DNA from: Ensifer sp. LCM 4579
GTDB taxonomy: Bacteria; Pseudomonadota; Alphaproteobacteria; Rhizobiales; Rhizobiaceae
Assembly (NCBI RefSeq): GCF_001854885.1
Contig: NZ_MDDV01000060.1
Coordinates: forward strand, 1-64,000
Direction of reading: 5' to 3'
Length of the DNA: 64,000 nucleotides
The notes beneath the pieces were generated by a model. That model ran no database searches. It saw only the letters and a list, made by a program, of their open reading frames with translations, and was not told the origin of the DNA. The translations under genes were made by a program, and so were the position numbers. Within the stretch, counting starts at the first letter, position 1. Each line of letters opens with the position of its first letter. Positions 63,167 through 64,000 of this stretch are shown here, one piece after another.

Positions 63167-64000
63167 AAGAAGGTCCGCGCCGCGACTTCCGCGGCATTGC
63201 CGAGCGGGCCGCCGATCAGCACATATCCGAGCACGAACAGCCCGGACAGCCCGAAGACCAGACGCAATTCACCGGCGGTGCGCGCAAACTCGCCCTTCGC
63301 CTCATCGAACCACATGACCTTGACGATACGCAGGTAATAGTAGGCGCCCACCACGGAGGCGAGCACGCCGATGATCGCGAGCGCATAGAGATGCGCCTCG
63401 ATCGCAGCCACGAACACGAAATACTTCCCGAAGAAGCCGGCAAGCGGCGGGATGCCCGCAAGCGAGAACATCAGGAGCGTCAGAACCGTCGCCATGAAGG
63501 GATTGGTCTGCGACAGGCCGGCCAGGTCATCGATGCCTTCCACATTCTCGCCTTCCCGGCGGCGCATGGCGAGAATGCAGGCGAAGGTGCCGAGCGTCAT
63601 CACCATATAGATGAGCATATAGAGGATCACGCCGCGCACGCCGGTCATCGAGCCGTCGGCGAGGCCGACCAAGGCGTAGCCCATGTGGCCGATCGACGAA
63701 TAGGCCATCAGCCGCTTGATGTTGCGCTGGCCGATCGCGGCGAAGGAACCGAGCAGCATCGAAGCGATCGAAATGAAAACGACGATCTGCTGCCAGTCGG
63801 CGACGACCGGTTCGAAGGCGTGGATGACGATGCGGACGAGCATGGCCATGGCCGCGACCTTCGGCGCTGCGGCGAAGAAGGCCGTCACCGGCGTCGGTGC
63901 ACCTTCGTAAACGTCCGGCGTCCACATATGGAACGGCACGGCGGAGATCTTGAAGGCGAGGCCGGCAAGAATGAAGACGAGACCGAAGACGAGGCCGAGC
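63163..64000 (-). CDS. nuoN: NADH-quinone oxidoreductase subunit N (partial, 5' end beyond window)
   Basis: Proton-pumping membrane subunit N of Complex I. The window holds the C-terminal 278 residues, running to its edge, with no start. Conserved parts are [38 protein letters not shown], and [16 protein letters not shown]. Lys in IKRLMAY lies in the proton path. birA overlaps its stop, as in many Rhizobiales where birA closes the nuo operon. Confidence 0.96.
   Translation of the reverse strand, partial: LGLVFGLVFILAGLAFKISAVPFHMWTPDVYEGAPTPVTAFFAAAPKVAAMAMLVRIVIHAFEPVVADWQQIVVFISIASMLLGSFAAIGQRNIKRLMAYSSIGHMGYALVGLADGSMTGVRGVILYMLIYMVMTLGTFACILAMRRREGENVEGIDDLAGLSQTNPFMATVLTLLMFSLAGIPPLAGFFGKYFVFVAAIEAHLYALAIIGVLASVVGAYYYLRIVKVMWFDEAKGEFARTAGELRLVFGLSGLFVLGYVLIGGPLGNAAEVAARTFF

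Overview
This is a contiguous stretch of alphaproteobacterial chromosome. High GC, CTTGAC-type -35 boxes, GTTC-N7-GTTC LexA boxes, RNase E beside RNase J, PleD/DivK and many RIME-type intergenic palindromes all point to Sinorhizobium (Ensifer) or a very close relative. It is housekeeping chromosome: I see no insertion sequence, prophage, CRISPR array or integrated island.

Layout. 1-5.3 kb: tuf with upstream tRNA-Gly and tRNA-Tyr, divergent rlmB, azoR with a LysR regulator, and tRNA-Thr. 5.4-17 kb: nadK, prfB with its programmed frameshift, mrcA, amiC, rne with a 660-base upstream region, and an aminotransferase. 17.3-21.1 kb: a DsbA-like protein, then aroQ-accB-accC-aat. 21.3-27.8 kb, minus strand: a DUF2155 protein, the NDUFA12-like Complex I accessory subunit, and gatC-gatA-gatB interleaved with two GNAT acetyltransferases. 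28-41 kb: ruvX, small membrane proteins, an AEC carrier, an acyl-CoA dehydrogenase, then pyrB-pyrC-plsY-dprA and topA-rnr. 41-48 kb: DUF983 and Nudix genes, an MFS transporter, rpmG, pleD-divK, DUF3572 and HAD-like genes. 48-64 kb: dinB, an L,D-transpeptidase, dnaE, lolD-lolC, proS, DUF1467, mce, rnj, birA and the 3' part of nuoN.

The most interesting item is a 28-codon ORF at 55030-55116 (minus strand), too short for routine gene calling. It has a perfectly spaced ribosome binding site, one predicted membrane helix, and a triple GTTC-N7-GTTC-N7-GTTC LexA operator directly upstream. It lies between dnaE and lolD, which from memory is also where Caulobacter sidA lies; SidA is an SOS-induced, roughly 29-residue inhibitor of cell division. 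A second LexA box lies just upstream of dinB in this window and acts as an internal control for the motif.

Other points: the dihydroorotase-like gene after pyrB has lost its metal-ligand motifs and is probably a non-catalytic PyrC' subunit; a 266-bp MITE-like inverted-repeat element lies upstream of dnaE; about eight RIME1-type copies in different states of deletion are scattered between genes; and three intergenic regions look like small-RNA loci (about 10.7, 44.3 and 59.45 kb). All calls come from reading sequence and motifs; no database search was run.
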